NCBI RefSeq assembly: GCF_049243985.1 | Contig: NC_135372.1 | Coordinates: 75,045,818 to 75,109,817, forward strand | DNA length: 64,000 nucleotides | Direction: 5' to 3' | From: Paroedura picta | Lineage: Eukaryota > Chordata > Lepidosauria > Squamata > Gekkonidae | In this document: in pieces, positions 1 through 45,166 of the stretch | How the letters are laid out: each line of letters starts with the position of its first letter | Position numbering within the stretch: the stretch's first letter is position 1 | Made by a program: the position numbers and the translations under genes | The notes under the pieces: model-generated | The model's database searches: none | What the model was told of the DNA's origin: nothing | The model's input: the letters and a program-made list of their open reading frames with translations, nothing else

Positions 1-2483
1 AGGGCAGTGTAGTATGGAAATTAGACTCCTTTATTAGTGGGCAAAGTGCAAGCAATCAGACTACGGAGCTATTAGAGACCTTTGAAGAAGGCCCTCATCT
101 GTTATTGTTCTCACTCTGCAACATCACTTAAGTTCAGGCCAGGCTGTTAATGAAGATGGAGGAGGAAGGGGGGCACAGAACAGTAGATCAAATGTAGTCC
201 AGCTGGGGAGAAACTGCCAGAGACATTTTAAAATTCTAGTTGAGCTATCCCTAGGACTTCAATATGGTTTGAAATTTGTACACATTTTCATCATTAAGAT
301 GCCAAATAAAATTAAAAGGCTTGAACAACCAATTGTACTGGGAACCAAGCCAATGTACTGTTAGACTACGCTCAGGGAGACTCAAGTTAAAATTTCTATT
401 CTGCCCTATAAGCAAGGCTGTGAAAACCCAGCTCAGTAACTCCTTCCGTCTCTTAACCTAACCTATATCACAGAACTGTTACAAGGATAAAAATGGAGGA
501 CAGAACAGCCTCTTTGGGTGCCTATTTTGGAGAAAAGCAGTGTATAAATAAAGTTTACAGAGGACATCACTCTTCTGTACAGTTCTGAATCTTTGAAACA
601 CAAGCTTTCCATTATAAGAAATCATGACATTTTTCATTTTAGTACTGTCAGTTGTAAGGTAGAGGGAAAAGGCTAGTTGGTCAACTAGCCCAGCCTCTTC
701 TTGTTGCATTCCTCTTTGAGGACAGAAGAGCATCATTCAAGAGAAGGAAATGGTGTATCAAGCTGTGAAAAAGGAAAACATCTGGAAAAACACCTCTGTC
801 ACTGATGTCTAGAGAACAGGAAACCATGATCAGACTTTGCCATTCTAGGTAATATATTCTGGGTGATGTGTATGCATTACCATATTAGACCTGATAAAAA
901 GATTCACAGGACAGTCTTTCATTGTTACTGTTAAATGTTGCAAACCTGCATACTTTCTGCCATTCCCATTCTTGGCAGCTTCATAAGGAAAGGAGATGTT
1001 ACTTGAGCAAGTTAAAAAGGAACCACTTGGGGCAAGGGTTGACTAGCTCTCTCAAGCTGGTCAGATCCATCTGTATCTTATTCCTATCAGCAGGCTGATC
1101 AAGCTGGTTGTCTGGCTAATGCAAAATTCTTATGCTGCCTGGTCCTGTGCCTTTTTTTTTTTTTTGGTGAAGTAACTAGTTCCACAGATTTCAGAGGTAC
1201 TAACTTCCCAGTAAGATTGCAATTGTATACATGTTAACAGATGCCAAATTGTTTCATATTATTATATATCCTTGAAGCTATTGGTGCCTTCACTGCCCAT
1301 CAGTGATCACTCTCACCCACATGCCCCAAAGTGCTCTCATCTGTGACTCTGGCTTCAGCCTTTTCTTCAAAACACTTCTTTGAGATGGGAAGCGGAACAT
1401 CTGTGAGCAGTGAGGGAAATGGCATCTTTTAAAACTTGTTTTTCAGATTTTAAATTGCCTCTCAGATCAGTGATCATGATCGCTACCTACAAATTCCAGA
1501 AGTCTTACATGAAGAGAACTAGAAAGATGTTATCTTCTTAGTATGCTTCTGTGGCTGGTTCTTTGGGAGCAGATAGCATCGTGCCTCCCAGTAGGCTTCT
1601 ATTTGATACATTTCAATGCCAGAGCATTCCAGGATGTGAGCTTAACAGGTGTAGGTGTAGAACAGAAGGAAACATGACTGAGAACCATACATTGGCCATC
1701 AAGGCAGAAGACTGAGACCAGATCAAGTAGAGGATAACCCATATTATTGAACATGGGATGAAAATCTAAAGGCCAGGGGGAATTAATAGTATCCATAAGA
1801 GCTTATCTTTTTTGTGCCAAATGCAGAATGAATATGGGGATGGGGGTTAAGTACAACTAGCGCCTGCTTTATCGCATTCATGGCAAAATAAAAACATTTC
1901 CACAGTGATACTGATCCATATCATTTTAATATTTGTAATTCTGATTTCCATGGAAGGGTCTTTGTATACCAGGTTGTGGCACAGAGGTCAAATGGTAGAT
2001 ATTCTCTGAAATAGTATGTTTCAGAGAAGGGGGAGCTGACATTTACAGTGAATGCATACTTGATGGCACAGAGATTAAAAGAAAGTCTACACATTGCCCC
2101 TCCCCCCCAAAAAAAAGGCCATCTGTGCAGAGGCAATTCGGGAACTTCTGAAAAAGAAAGGCCAACAGGATTAACTCCCATTGTTGTTTTAATACAGTAT
2201 ATTTGTTTTAACTCCTGCTAAATCAAAAGGAGTATACTAAGTAAGTACTATGAACAAATTAGAAAGGCAACAAGTGACAATACAAAGACAATGTCTATCA
2301 GCATACACACAGTGTAAACTTTGCTCTTTTTAAAAATTATATCTATTATTTTCTCATTTCATCGTGCTTCTTAAATAGTATTAGCAGTTTTAAGGGATAC
2401 ATTTGGGAAGACTAGCTGATTCCAATAGACAGCTGCCCATCAATCCAAGTCCTCTATTTCAGTGGCCTAAGGTTCTTCTGTTT
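1..2483. other. 3' flank of PGM1, no gene recognised
   Basis: This stretch should include the PGM1 3' UTR at its right end. A T-run lies at about 1151-1166. No exon or clear repeat family was recognised. Confidence 0.5.
1925..1930 (-). promoter_or_regulatory. PGM1: Possible PGM1 poly(A) signal (ATTAAA)
   Basis: An ATTAAA hexamer lies on the minus strand about 550 nt downstream of the PGM1 stop, followed by T-rich sequence. An AATAAA also occurs much farther on, at 30-35. The true 3' end cannot be fixed without transcript data. Confidence 0.3.
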
Positions 2484-33603
<31,120 letters not shown>

Positions 33604-33854
33604 GGTGCCGCGGGCTCGGCTTGCTGCTCGCGGCTGTGTTTGAGGAGCTGGGCTGGCCCGCAGGGTGACCCTTCCTCCACTGCTCTCCGCCTCTAGTAGC
33701 GGCGACTAGGCCGGGCTTGTTGCTGTCACCGCTCGTCCCCAGCCGCCGTCTCCACCCTCTTAAAGCCGCAGAGGCCGAAGAGAGGGCGCTTTTGCCAGGC
33801 GAAAACTCGCCTTTGTGGGAGGCTTGGATTAGTCCGCGGCTATACAATCCGAAA

Positions 33855-34575
33855 GTCTATCCCAAAACAGAAGACACGCCAAATGCCTTTTGTTAAGACC
33901 AAACAAAATAACATAAGGCAGCATGCAGACTTTCGAAGTCCCCAGACGGCTTCGTCCTTTTTTTAAAAAAGAGGAGGGGGCAGTAGATGTTCCAAGCAAG
34001 CTCTGTAGTTGGGTGGGAGAATTGGGAAGAGTGGGTTTAAAAATCGTGAAATGCAACAGGTATAATTTGATATTTCCATGAGAAACTAGAAAGTATAAAC
34101 ACAACAGTTTCTCTAGTAACCTTAGCCAGCTTATAGCCGATAGGAGGCATTTCTGTTCAAGCCTGTTTAGAAGGGCAGGAGACTCTAGTTCAAGGGTGGG
34201 GACTAAGAGTAGTTGTGATAGCCTACAAACAAATGCCAAAAATAAGCCATGCAATAATTTTTATTAGGACCAACTAAATTATCACACTTGGGTGCGCTAC
34301 ACAAGCATCTGCAAGCCTTCAACTTCCGTAACTGCAAAACAAGAAAGGAGGGAGGGATGAGGTATTTCAAGACAGGGTGGCAAAGCACAGATTCGTAGTC
34401 TTGAAATGGGTGAGAGATGTGCTGCCAACTGATGGTTAATGAAAAATGGGGTTTTCAGATTGCACCAAGTTTCTGGGGCAAAGGAAAAGACAGGCATTCT
34501 CCCCTTGTGACTATGAAAGACAGCCACTATAACATTCTAGACAAATATACACAGCCAGGCCCATGTGATGAATCA
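33855..34575. other. Upstream flank of PGM1 exon 1A, nothing recognised
   Basis: Composition returns to AT-rich beyond the CpG block. No divergent first exon was recognised on the plus strand. Confidence 0.45.
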
Positions 34576-34580
34576 TCATA

Positions 34581-34754
34581 CTTCATAATCTCAAAAACAA
34601 AGGGCACTCCCCCTTTGATATGGATTTTCTGTTCCACTTCATAAACAAAAAGGAAAATCTTGCATGGGCCCATGCTACATGCTTCATAACCTCAAAAATA
34701 AAGGACACTCCACTTTTTGATTTTCTGTTCCACTTCATAAATAAAAAATCTTGC
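34581..34754. repeat. Near-tandem duplication, two copies of about 80 bp
   Basis: Copy 1 at 34581-34663 and copy 2 at 34682-34754 share CTTCATAA-CTCAAAAA, ATTTTCTGTTCCACTTCATA and AAATCTTGC, offset by 101 bp. Copy 2 lacks some bases in the middle. Family unknown. Confidence 0.75.
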
Positions 34755-35648
34755 TACCTCCTGTTACGGTATTTCGCCTCCTTAAAGACTAACTGATTTG
34801 CTGAAGCATACGTTTATGTGAACTAAAGGTTGTTTGTGTCAGATGCATGAAGAGAATCATCAAGTTAGCAGACTTCTGACAATCCCTCCACTGCATTCTG
34901 TGGAGCCACCAGAGGCTGTGTTGTTTTGAAAAGACCATATGAATAAGAGACACTGATAGAACTATGATTTATTGAAATAATATGAACTATGATGATCAGG
35001 AACATTAAGATTGTATTAAAACTAGGGTGCAACTAAAATTCTATGGCACTGTGATGTTTTGAATCAAGATACACTTCAGTATATTTTGAAATAAAGACAC
35101 AGGTATGGGCCTGATGGAATAAATAACTGGAGTTTCTTGGGTTGATAATGTCATATATTCTTGCTTACGAGGTTTATACTTATTTTTTCTGTCCCTTGCT
35201 CTATCATTCCTTGAGAAATCTTTAAAAATCTGTGTGATCAATGGCTGCAGTGGTTCATGTGAATGTATACATCACAAACCAAAATAGCTGGCAGAACCTT
35301 AATCACTTTAAAACTATTGTCTCCAGGTACAGCTTATCAACCCTGCCATCAGAAGTCTATGCCAGCATGGGAATTATGCCATGCCACATGGCTTATTCTT
35401 ACATGCAAGGTGCAGCATCTCACACTGCAAAGATTATTAACATCAACTATCCTCCTCACTGGACTCTTGAGATCAGTCTTTCCTTATGGCTTACCAATAT
35501 GTGAGGATCAACACCTGGTTATAGGTAAGAGTGCTGAATGACTACTGGCCTCCCTCCTTCCCATTTTCAAACATTGTTAGGGCAGGACATTAATCATTAA
35601 GTCAGATAGTAAACTGTCATGAGCAAAGTCCAAGCTTTTGTTTATACG

Positions 35649-35699
35649 TCACATGAGTACTTGGGGGATTTTAGCCAAAGTGGGGCCTTCGCTGTACAC
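35649..35699 (-). CDS. Candidate terminal exon of a three-exon chain
   Basis: Behind a strong acceptor (TTTTTGTTTCAG|GTG) the frame reads VYSEGPTLAKIPQVLM and then TGA. Its phase fits the candidate exon at 38269-38318. I do not recognise the product. It could be an alternative C-terminus for EFCAB7, an exon of an unknown gene, or chance. Confidence 0.35.
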   Translation of the reverse strand: MYSEGPTLAKIPQVLM

Positions 35700-36294
35700 C
35701 TGAAACAAAAATAAGGTCAGAAATTGGCTTTGGTGCATATGAGTTGCCAGTCTACTGTCTATGGTACAGGTTGTTTGTTTGACACTTGTGTATCAAGCAG
35801 TGGTAACATTTTCTGCAGTTTGGGCTAATCAGTCAATTATAACGAAGGGAGCTAAGGAAAAAAATTAAGGTCAAGCCTGAAGACAAAAGGTAAAAATGTT
35901 AATTAGAAGTTACACTGCTTCAGATTAAGAATTCCTGGAGACTTGGGGAAAGGGATTTGGGGAGGAGAGAGAACTCAACAGGAATATGACAGCATAGATT
36001 CCACCCCCCAAAGCAGCCATTTTCTCTCATCTAGAGATCACTTTTAATTCCAGCAGAGCTTCAGGCCTTACCTGGAGGTTGGCAACCCTAGTTACTCATG
36101 CTAGCAATTTACTTGAGTGTTCTCTTTGGAGATCACGGAAGACTTACCGTGATTTTGTAGTATTTGCTTTATTTACAAATGGAGCAAGAGGCAGTCCTAT
36201 TACATCAGAATCCCAGATAGAGATCCTGTACCCTCAAAGTAATTCAATGAACTCAGTAGACCCCACTTTTTTTCTGTTACAAATCTCAATAAAG

Positions 36295-36597
36295 GTACTT
36301 GAAAGGTTGTCACAGGAGGACAGGAAGTGGTAGCTGTTGGGAGCAGAGGATATTACCAACAGTAATGGGTTTAAACTGCATGTAGAACCGTTTTAGCTAG
36401 ATATTGGGGGGGGGGGATTCAGTCACAGTAGTTTAGCAGTGGAATTGGCTGCCTAAGGAGGTGGAGCTCCCCCTCACTGATGGTGTTTAAGCAGCAGCTG
36501 GACAGCTACTTATCATGGATGCTTTAGGCTGATCCTGCATTGAGCATGGGTTGTACTAGATGGCCTATATGGCCCCTTCCAACTCTAGGATTCTAGA
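36295..36597 (+). repeat. CR1 LINE 3' end
   Basis: The stretch runs from GAAAGGTTGTCACAGGAGGA to CCCCTTCCAACTCTAGGATT and matches the 3' part of the CR1 copy at 9535-10503. A G run interrupts it at about 36405. Confidence 0.85.
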
Positions 36598-37288
36598 GAC
36601 TTTATTTCACACAACTGGAAGAGGTGATCTCCTCCAAAAACTCATGGACAGATGGCCAGAGCCAACTCTTGACACTTAAGGACCACAGGGGGGGATATCG
36701 GCACTCTTCAAGACACATTTCCTTACTTCACTCAGGTAGAATAGATTGATCCTGTGATCAGAGGCCAAGCCTGAAGAAAAAACTTTACTAAGAGATGACA
36801 TAAAAAATTAAACAGTGCAAAGCATTTTAAAACAAGCCAAGAGAAATAGAAATTTGCTTTCAGAGTTTATGAGTGTGGATAAGTGTATGTTGATCAGTGG
36901 GGAACATGAACTGTCTGAAACACTATTTCCCGAACACAGGCTTGGTTTGTTTTCTGGACTGAAATTGGAAGCCTACTTCACACTTATATGCTATTCTCTT
37001 AATAAGATGAAAAATATTGTATTCTGAATCAATTAATCATGAAGACATCAATGGAGACCTGCCTTATCTCTTTGCCCAGTTAATCTGGACCAAGGCTGGG
37101 ATCCTGATTTCTGGTCAGTGCTGATTCTTCAGGGATTTCTGCATTTATGTAGGTTTTTACACAGGCTGAGTCAGGGAATCTCCATTCCTTATCCCCTCCC
37201 CCTCAGGTTCTCGTTACCACTAATATAGTAGTGCTGAATGTAGTATTCTTCCCACAGTGAAGCTGTAGATGCAGCCAATATGATAGGT

Positions 37289-37716
37289 CAGTGGTTCTTA
37301 AACTTTGGGACCTACAACCAGGTCACAGCTTTCTCACAGGTGGATCCCAAGGCCAGGAGGAAGGAAAAGGAACAGGAGGAGTTGAAGGAGAAGTGGCTAT
37401 GGAAAGCTGATAGCAAATGTGAGTCGCCTCTGCATAATGTACACAATGGCCTTCAAATGCAGTCTGTTGCTCTGTAGCACTATAGATTTACAAATAATAA
37501 AATAAAACATGTAACTAGTTCCATGTTAACTGATGTATGGCTCCTATGATATGGAGGGGGAAAAGAGTAGAGTTAATTTGGCAGGTAAGTCATGATAAGT
37601 ACATTTAATTTTGAATTGGGTCCCTTTTCAAAAAGTTTAAGTCATTGTGGGAACTTAATTTTTTCAAGACATTGCAGCAAACTAATGTGTGTTAGCATGC
37701 AGTCTGAGAATCACTG
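37289..37716. mobile_element. Short hAT-like element with terminal inverted repeats
   Basis: The left end is CAGTGGTTCTTAAAC. The right end GTCTGAGAATCACTG is its imperfect reverse complement (12 of 15). The interior is non-coding. The flanking octamers do not match convincingly. Confidence 0.6.
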
Positions 37717-38268
37717 CTCTGGGGTTATGTTAAGTCTTCACTGATGTTCAGTAGGCTAATGGGATCAATTTCTTTGTACAGGGAATTTGCAGCTTAAATC
37801 TCTGTTATAAGTAAAAGACTTTCTGCCTCTGTACAGTGGCCTTTATTTTCTTTCTCAGTGCAGCCCAGTATCTATTTCTTGGGGTGATTTCATTGAACTT
37901 AAAAATATTTTTTTTATTGTACAGGTTAAAATACATATATAGACACCCAATCCAAGCACAAGTAAGAACAGCTTGAGCCAGTCTCTGCACTTTACTAAGC
38001 ATGGTTTTAATTTCATAACTGACATTTACTTGCCTAGTATCTTATTACAACAGAAGAAATCAGAGTATAAGAGTGACTGTGGGATAAATATAGATTTTTG
38101 AGACTTCTTGCACTCTATCAGGCAAGGTCATATACATTTGATATCAGCTTTAAAATATAAGCTTGTTTTTAGCAGGCTATTGCAAGAGACTCCTGGCGTT
38201 ACATAGAGATGCAGGCAAGACCCATACATATATATTTTTTTAATTTTACTTATTTCAATAGAACTCAC

Positions 38269-38318
38269 CTCCATGTTAATGAACAACGGATTGCAGTCTC
38301 GCAATATATTTGAAGTGT
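38269..38318 (-). CDS. Candidate internal exon of a three-exon chain
   Basis: Between CTCTACAG|ACA and ATGGAG|GTGAGT lies a 50-nt open segment reading (N)TSNILRDCNPLFINME, entered in phase 1 and left in phase 0. Both splice sites are strong. It lies in apparently unique DNA just outside the hAT element at 38469. Confidence 0.35.
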
Positions 38319-41111
38319 CTGTAGAGAACTGGAATTGTAAAATAATGCGGTTACACTCCCCTCCCCTTTAATGTTATGATGATACCCCCCAGAAGACAAA
38401 CTATATTGTGTGGTATAAAGCAACAAGAAACTGAAATATTCCCAGGCTATGTCACTGTTATACTAAGACAGGAGTTCCCAACCTGAGGCCCATGGGCCAC
38501 ATGCGGTACCCAACCTCTTTCTGTATGGCCCTCCAACCTGCTTGTCTGCTGCTATCACTCTCAGGACATTTGTGCCCCTTTATACCTCTTGTATCTGCAG
38601 CCCCTCCAAGCAAACATTGCCTGTGGTTATTGAAATGGCAACTGCTGCTCAGAAGGTTAAGAGTTCATATGGGAAAGTAGACCGTGGGTTGTTGCCACCA
38701 TCGACTGATTGTACTGGGGTTGATGCTGTTTTTATGCTTTTTATGCAAATTGTCATGAGCCGGCTGTGCCATGAGTGGTGGTCTATAAATATAAATAAAT
38801 AAAATACATTTTCCCTCAGATCCATACTGTTCTTCCTACCTCAAGAGGTACCATCTACTGCTGATCATCCTGTCACTTTTCTGCAAAAAAGACAATAGCA
38901 ACATAGTTTCTTCTGGTCTCGTGGTTTGTCAGCCCCCTCTTGTTCTTATCCATTTTGGCCATTCTAGGTGTTTTGCTAGCCAGCAAAGTTTAGGCATCCA
39001 TAACACTCAGCTTTTTAACTCCCCCTCTCCATCAATTACCACATTGATGCAATGAGTGTGCCTAAGGAAAGTAAAGTCACTGTGTGAATGGGTTCAGACA
39101 TCAAGTCTGCTTTTGCAGAAAAAGTGGGAAAATGACAGTAAAAGGCTTGGTATTTTTGCAAAAAAAGGATACAAAGTGTTTTGCATACTGAATATTTCTA
39201 GAGGCTTCACCCATCAAAGCAAGTGGTTTCCAAAGTTACTGGTGAGGTTGCTGCAGCAAGCAAAAGCAATGCTTCCTTCCACAGGAGCTGGTTGCTCTGA
39301 CTTCTAGCCTTCCTTGCTTCTGCCTCTTCTCCCTTCCTCACTCCAGCTACTTTCTATACATTTGTGATTGCAGGAGCCGGTAAGTGGCCCCTTGAAGCTT
39401 ATGGCATTTCCCTTCTCACATCTTCCTCCAGCCAAGTTCCCCTCCCTCTGCCTGCCATTTTACTTCTCATGATTGAGGTTTGGCTGGCGAGCGGTGATGT
39501 GTATGTGCACCCTGCATAAAATTTGAATCCAACTTAATGGCATATCCTCTGTTCCAGGTGGAAGGCTGCCCTCATTCACTCTTGCTGTCTACTTGCCCTT
39601 TTTCGGAGGGACCCAAATTTTTAACGTATTAAAATTAAAATGTATTAGCAAGTGTATATTTAAACTTCAAGGGACTGTGTTTATTAAGAAATAAATCTCA
39701 TAGTATTCAATATCCTTAGGATTACAACTATACCATCTGGAAGTCCAGATACACAATCCATTTTTAAAACATTGTTCCTAAACTGTGCATATAGCCCAGT
39801 GCTTCTGAGAAATGTAGTGGATGGGGGGGGGGGGGCAGGGGTTTCTTCTTTGCCCTGGTCGAATTGAAAATCCCCAAGTAGAGTGGATTTAATGAGAAAG
39901 GGATGAGTTAGGCCCCTAAAATTAGGCTACTTATATTTTTATTTATTCCAGGATAACATTGAAACACTGTAACTGCTGCTCTCTAAGATTTCTGCAAAAC
40001 CCTGTAAAGATTTCTGTAAAAGGAAGTTGTTTCAAATAAACAAAAAATTACAGCACCATGTCTTTAATGACAAATGACTATTGAGTACTTCTTTGTTTTA
40101 AACAAGTTTGTCTGATATGTCTTGAAACTGTCTCAGTACAATATTAAAAGGCACTTTGAATCCTGTCACAAGAGCTACTCAATATATCAAGGAGAGGTGT
40201 GAATGAACAAGATAAACTCTCTTAAAAATCAATGTTTTTGCAGCAAAATAGTTTTTAAAAAGCATGTTGAAGAGAACCTGTCTACAGTGAGGGCCAGCTA
40301 TCATGTTGCTAAATGTATTGCTGAGACTGGTAGACCATTATCTGATGATGAATTTGTTAAAAAGCGCATGGTTAAAGTAATGGAGGAAATGTGCCCTGAG
40401 ACAGTATCTTGTATTAGTTCTGCCAGTATATCTGCATCTATAATCACCATGCGTGTTGAAGAACTAGGAGAAGAGCTCCATATGTCACTGGAAGCCAAGG
40501 CAAAAAGGTTTGAATTTTTTTTCTTTTGGCATTAGATGAGAGCAATGACATTATAGACACTGCTCAACTAGTAATTTTTATCAAGGGGATAGATTCCAAC
40601 TTCAGAATTACAGACGAGTTGTGTGCGTTGCAGAGTTTGAAAGGTAGAAAACATATTCTTGAAGGTATGTAAATCAGTAGAAAAACTTCATTTGATAACT
40701 TGAAAAGCATCACAACTGATGGTGCAAGAAATATGGTGGGAAGTAAAACTGGTGTAGTTACAAAAATCAAAGAAGAGATATTGAAATTAAATGGTATACT
40801 TCTCATGCAATTTCACTGCATCATCCATCAACAAGCCTTATGCAGTAAGATCCTTCCATATTTTGTTGTGTTCAACATTAATTACATCAGTTTCATAATT
40901 TTCTCTCAGAGATAGCTGAAGAATATGGGGGTGTATTGTACCATGCAGAAGTCAGGTAGCTTAGCAGAGATGGTATTTTCAAGAATGACAATATCTAAAT
41001 TAAAATACAAATAAATAAATGTTTTTTCAGTCTTCATCATGAAAATTGATGTCTTTCTTAAGGAAAAAGGGTCAAGAAGCACTTTCTGGCCCTGAATGGA
41101 TTTTTTATTGG

Positions 41112-41215
<104 letters not shown>

Positions 41216-41284
41216 GTAACTTTTTATTTTTGTTTTTTAAGAATTTCTTAACGGATATCACAGAGCATCTGAACAAACTGTTCA

Positions 41285-41777
41285 GTTGACAAACTGGAAT
41301 GTGTCCAGAGGAGGGCAACAAGGATAGTGAGGAGGTCGGAGACCAAGACATATGAAGAAAGGTTGGGGGAGCTTGGTCTGTTTAGCCTAGAGAGGAGATG
41401 ACTGAGAGGGGATCTGATAACCATTTTCAAGTATTTAAAGAGGTGCCATATGGAGGATGGAGCAGAATTGTTCTTTCTTGGCCCAGAGGGATGGACCAGA
41501 ATGAAATCAATTCAAAAGAAATTCCATCTAAACATCCGGAAGAAGTTCCTGACAGAGCCATTTCTCAGTGAAGGTGGTGGGTTCTCCATCTTTGGAAATT
41601 TTTAAACAGAGGCTAGCCATCTGATGGAGAGGCTGATTCTGTGGAAGCTTAAGGGCGTGGCAGGTTACAGTGGATGATTGATTTGGGATGTGAATGTCCT
41701 GCATAGTGCAGGGAGTTGGACTAGATGACCCATGAGGTCCCTTCCAACTCTATTATTCTATGATTCAATGATTCTAA
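41285..41777 (+). repeat. CR1 LINE 3' fragment inserted in the hAT element
   Basis: The fragment begins AATGTGTCCAGAGGAGGGCA and contains AAGAAAGGTTGGGGGAGCTT. It ends CCAACTCTATTATTCTATGA, the CR1 octamer repeat. It separates the transposase core from its C-terminus, so it arrived after the hAT element. Confidence 0.9.
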
Positions 41778-42932
41778 CATATTGAATCTACGGTGGCAAG
41801 GGAAAGGAAAGCTTGTGTGTGACATGTATACTGAATTGAAAGCTTTTGAAACAAAGCTAAACATTTTTGTGAGGCAAATTAATGAAAGTAACTTTCAAAC
41901 TTCTCATGCTGAAATAGACTAAAATGGGAGAAGGACAGGAATTTATCATTCAATGCTGAAAGACATATCAAAGCACTGAACCTATTGCAGGTATAATTTC
42001 AGAACAGATTCACTGGTTTCGATAAGGAAATAATGTTTCAGAATCCATTTAAAGTTCCACCAGAAAATGCAAGTAACTTTTTTTCAGATAGATTTGCAAG
42101 CCAGTGATCATCTCAAATACATTTACAAAGAAAATAGGCTGTTAGATTTCTATTATGGTATACCTGATATATTTATCAACCTAAAGAAATGTGCTGCAGG
42201 CATGTTCAGTCTTTGGCACCACATATATCTGTGCACAAACCTTTTCCAAGCTGAAAATTGTGAAATTAAAGTGTAGGTCAAGGCTTACAGATGGATCTTT
42301 ACATGACATTTTAAGAGTGTCTGTCACAGACCTTGACTTGGACATCAATGCCTTGGCTAACAGAAAACAGCCACAACATTCACACTGACTAGGTAAGCAT
42401 GTATAGCTAAATAAAGGGATGTCACAGTAAAATATTGTTCCAGAATGGATTGCATTAAAGTTAACATTTCTTTGTTTACCTTTGAATGTTTACTTCTGAT
42501 CTAAATAAGTAGGTTAATAGTTTTGTTACATTTTGGTTTAAGATGTGGCCCTCTTTACCACTGGGCATGTTAATGCAGCCCCCATGTGACAAAGATTAGG
42601 GACCCCTGATCTAAGGTATACCAGGAATGTATCTGTACTACAGATTTAGACCTATTTGAATGTTATAGTCTCAGAAAATTCTGAGAACTGGGGTCTGTGA
42701 AGGTATTGTGAAATATTTCTTTGTCTGAGATCATAACCCCCCATGCATAGAACTAGTTTTCAAAGCTCCTTGGATAGCAGCCAACAGGTTATAAAAATAT
42801 GCAACACAGATGTAGCTTTCCTTCTGTTGAACAGGGACTCAGAAACAAAATGTCAATGCATTTGGTAAGATCATACCTAAAAATAGCTGAAAGATAACAT
42901 TAAATATGTGCTCCCTTGCTAAAAGCACTTAC

Positions 42933-42990
42933 TGGTTTGGGAGGGTATGGAAGTACTTGGATCCTCAATAAATTTCTGACTCACCATCCC
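42933..42990 (-). CDS. Candidate first exon of a three-exon chain
   Basis: Between TTTTGCAG|GGG and ACCA|GTAAGT lies a 58-nt open segment, GMVSQKFIEDPSTSIPSQT, entered in phase 0 and left in phase 1, matching the next candidate exon. The phase also fits the end of the EFCAB7 exon at 46943. It lies just right of the hAT element. Not recognised. Confidence 0.3.
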
Positions 42991-43699
42991 CTGCAAAATA
43001 AAGCAAAAGCCTTGACCAATTATTTGGCTGTTTGGCATTTACCAAAAATACAGCTACTACAAAATCACCAGCAACAATTTTATATTTAGTCATGGGCAAA
43101 GCTCTTTGATGCAACACTCTTTGAAGTACATTTTAAAAATGCACAGTTGTTCAGATAATCAAGGAGATGCAAGTTCAAAATTCTTAGTCCCCAGGTGATA
43201 CATAACTTATTTCTTTATTCAGATTCTATCTTGAAAATTTAGGACAACAGAACATATAAAATAGAGATTAGAAATACAATGAACATAATCATCATAAATG
43301 TTGCTTGATATTGGCTTAATAATCACCTCAAACAGTTGCCGCAAACAGGATGCTATTACATGTTGCTTAGGCTCTGAATAGTCATCCCAAAAGGAAGTTC
43401 ATTCTTGTGCACAAGCCATTGAAAATACTTTCACTATATGCATCCTGCAAAGTATAATCAGGCAATCTTCCATCTGCCATACACGGGAACATATTAGATT
43501 TTGGAATGCAGCATGCAGATGAGATATGGAAGTTATTAGTCATCCATGGACTTTGTGGACTGAAGCTAGCATCTTCAGGAAGGCAGTGCAAAAGTCCCAT
43601 AAGGCTGAGAATTTGATGGACCCACACATTCTTGTACTAGCTAAGGTTTTTGTACAGTCTCCAAGAGAAGTGAACGGAGGAGAGCTGAGGCTCCTACAA

Positions 43700-43862
43700 T
43701 TTCTATTTTATGTATCATTGTTATTATCATGTTACATTATTATTATTACTGCTGTTATTGTTACCTGTTACCATGTGTTAATTGTATCCTCCCTGTTTTC
43801 TGTAAACCGCCCTGAGCCCTCGGGGAGGGCGGTATATAAATATAATAAATAAATAAATAATA
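43700..43862 (+). repeat. L2-type 3' end
   Basis: CTGTAAACCGCCCTGAGCCC with CGGGGAGGGCGGTATATAAA forms a hairpin 3' terminus followed by ATAAATAAATAA. The TTATTATTA-rich stretch before it belongs to the 3' UTR. Confidence 0.7.
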
Positions 43863-44564
43863 ATAGACTCTAGATTATGAAGGCGTGATTGATCACTGTC
43901 ATACACAAAGAGGAAAGCATCACAGCCTGTTGATTATAGGGATTCAACAACCAAACAACAGGACTCTCCACTATACACAGAAATACCTAGGCACATAACA
44001 AATTATATTTATGGATCAGGGCAAAGACTATACTCTCTTGATTATGACAGGGAGTTGTGGGACACAAGACAATGGTTTGTGATACAAAAAATGAAGTAAA
44101 GTTTATGATACACAAGCCAAATGCATACTCAAAATAAAGGACAGATGCTCATTTTTCAAAACTCAGATCTATCAGGTCACCCACATATTAAAGAGTAATA
44201 CAAGACTGGACCTAAAGCTGTTTCTTCACTTCTTCTAATAGGCTGAGAGCCTATCAATAGAGCAGTACAACAAGGTCACCCACAGTTCTTATACTAATGT
44301 GGGATGTGAAATTAAGGTTGAGAAAGGCATGCTCTTATATGTGCAGCCCCTAATCTTAATTCACCAACCCTCCAACCTCTCTGAAGCTAAAAGAATTAAA
44401 GGAGGGAAATGGAATTAGGAAAAAATGCTTCCTTCAATTCTAATTAATCATAACCCAATCTCATCCCCAAACTCTGTAAACTGCAAAGGGCACAGAGCCT
44501 GTATAATACTTTGGATGGCTGAAATTAAAGGTGGGAGATGCATCTCATGAAGCATGCTTCTTAT

Positions 44565-44720
44565 TTATGAATTAGACTTGTATATTGCTGCTCCCAGCAA
44601 GCTGGCTTGCAGCAGTTCACATAATATAAACATCATATAAAACTTCTAAAACATCTTATGACATACCCAACATACAATAAAATTGCCATAATAAAACATA
44701 CCCTTACAATAATCTCTACA
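44565..44720 (-). repeat. LINE 3' tail remnant
   Basis: TTATTTATGAATTAGACTTG with TGCTGCTCCCAGCAAGCTGG and a following AT-rich AATATAAACATC stretch resembles an inverted L2 3' end. It is strongly diverged. Confidence 0.4.
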
Positions 44721-45166
44721 AACAACAACAATTAACAATTAAACAATTAAGATGGCAGTAATAACAACTCAACTTTCCCCCTATATACTCATAGTTAAGA
44801 CATCAAGAGGGCTACAAGCATCATACAGTTAGAAGGAGAAAAGGGACAGGGAATAGATACCTGTCATCCAGGCCTGGTCTAATACCAGGCCCCGACCAAG
44901 GGGTGGGGAGGAGATCTGATCTTCTTGAAGCATACTTCCCATCCCTCAGGCAATCCATACAACACAGGCACAGAGAGACTGAAATATCCTCCTCTGTTTT
45001 ACAGCTCAGGTTTAGGTATAGATGAACAGTTTCATGCTCACTTCACTTAGATCTCAGCACCTAGGACAACTGCACCATAGCACAAGAACTGGAATCTATT
45101 AATCTCACTCCAATATCTAGCAGTGTCATGCTATTGTGTGTGTGTGTGGGGGGGGGACTTCTCCTT

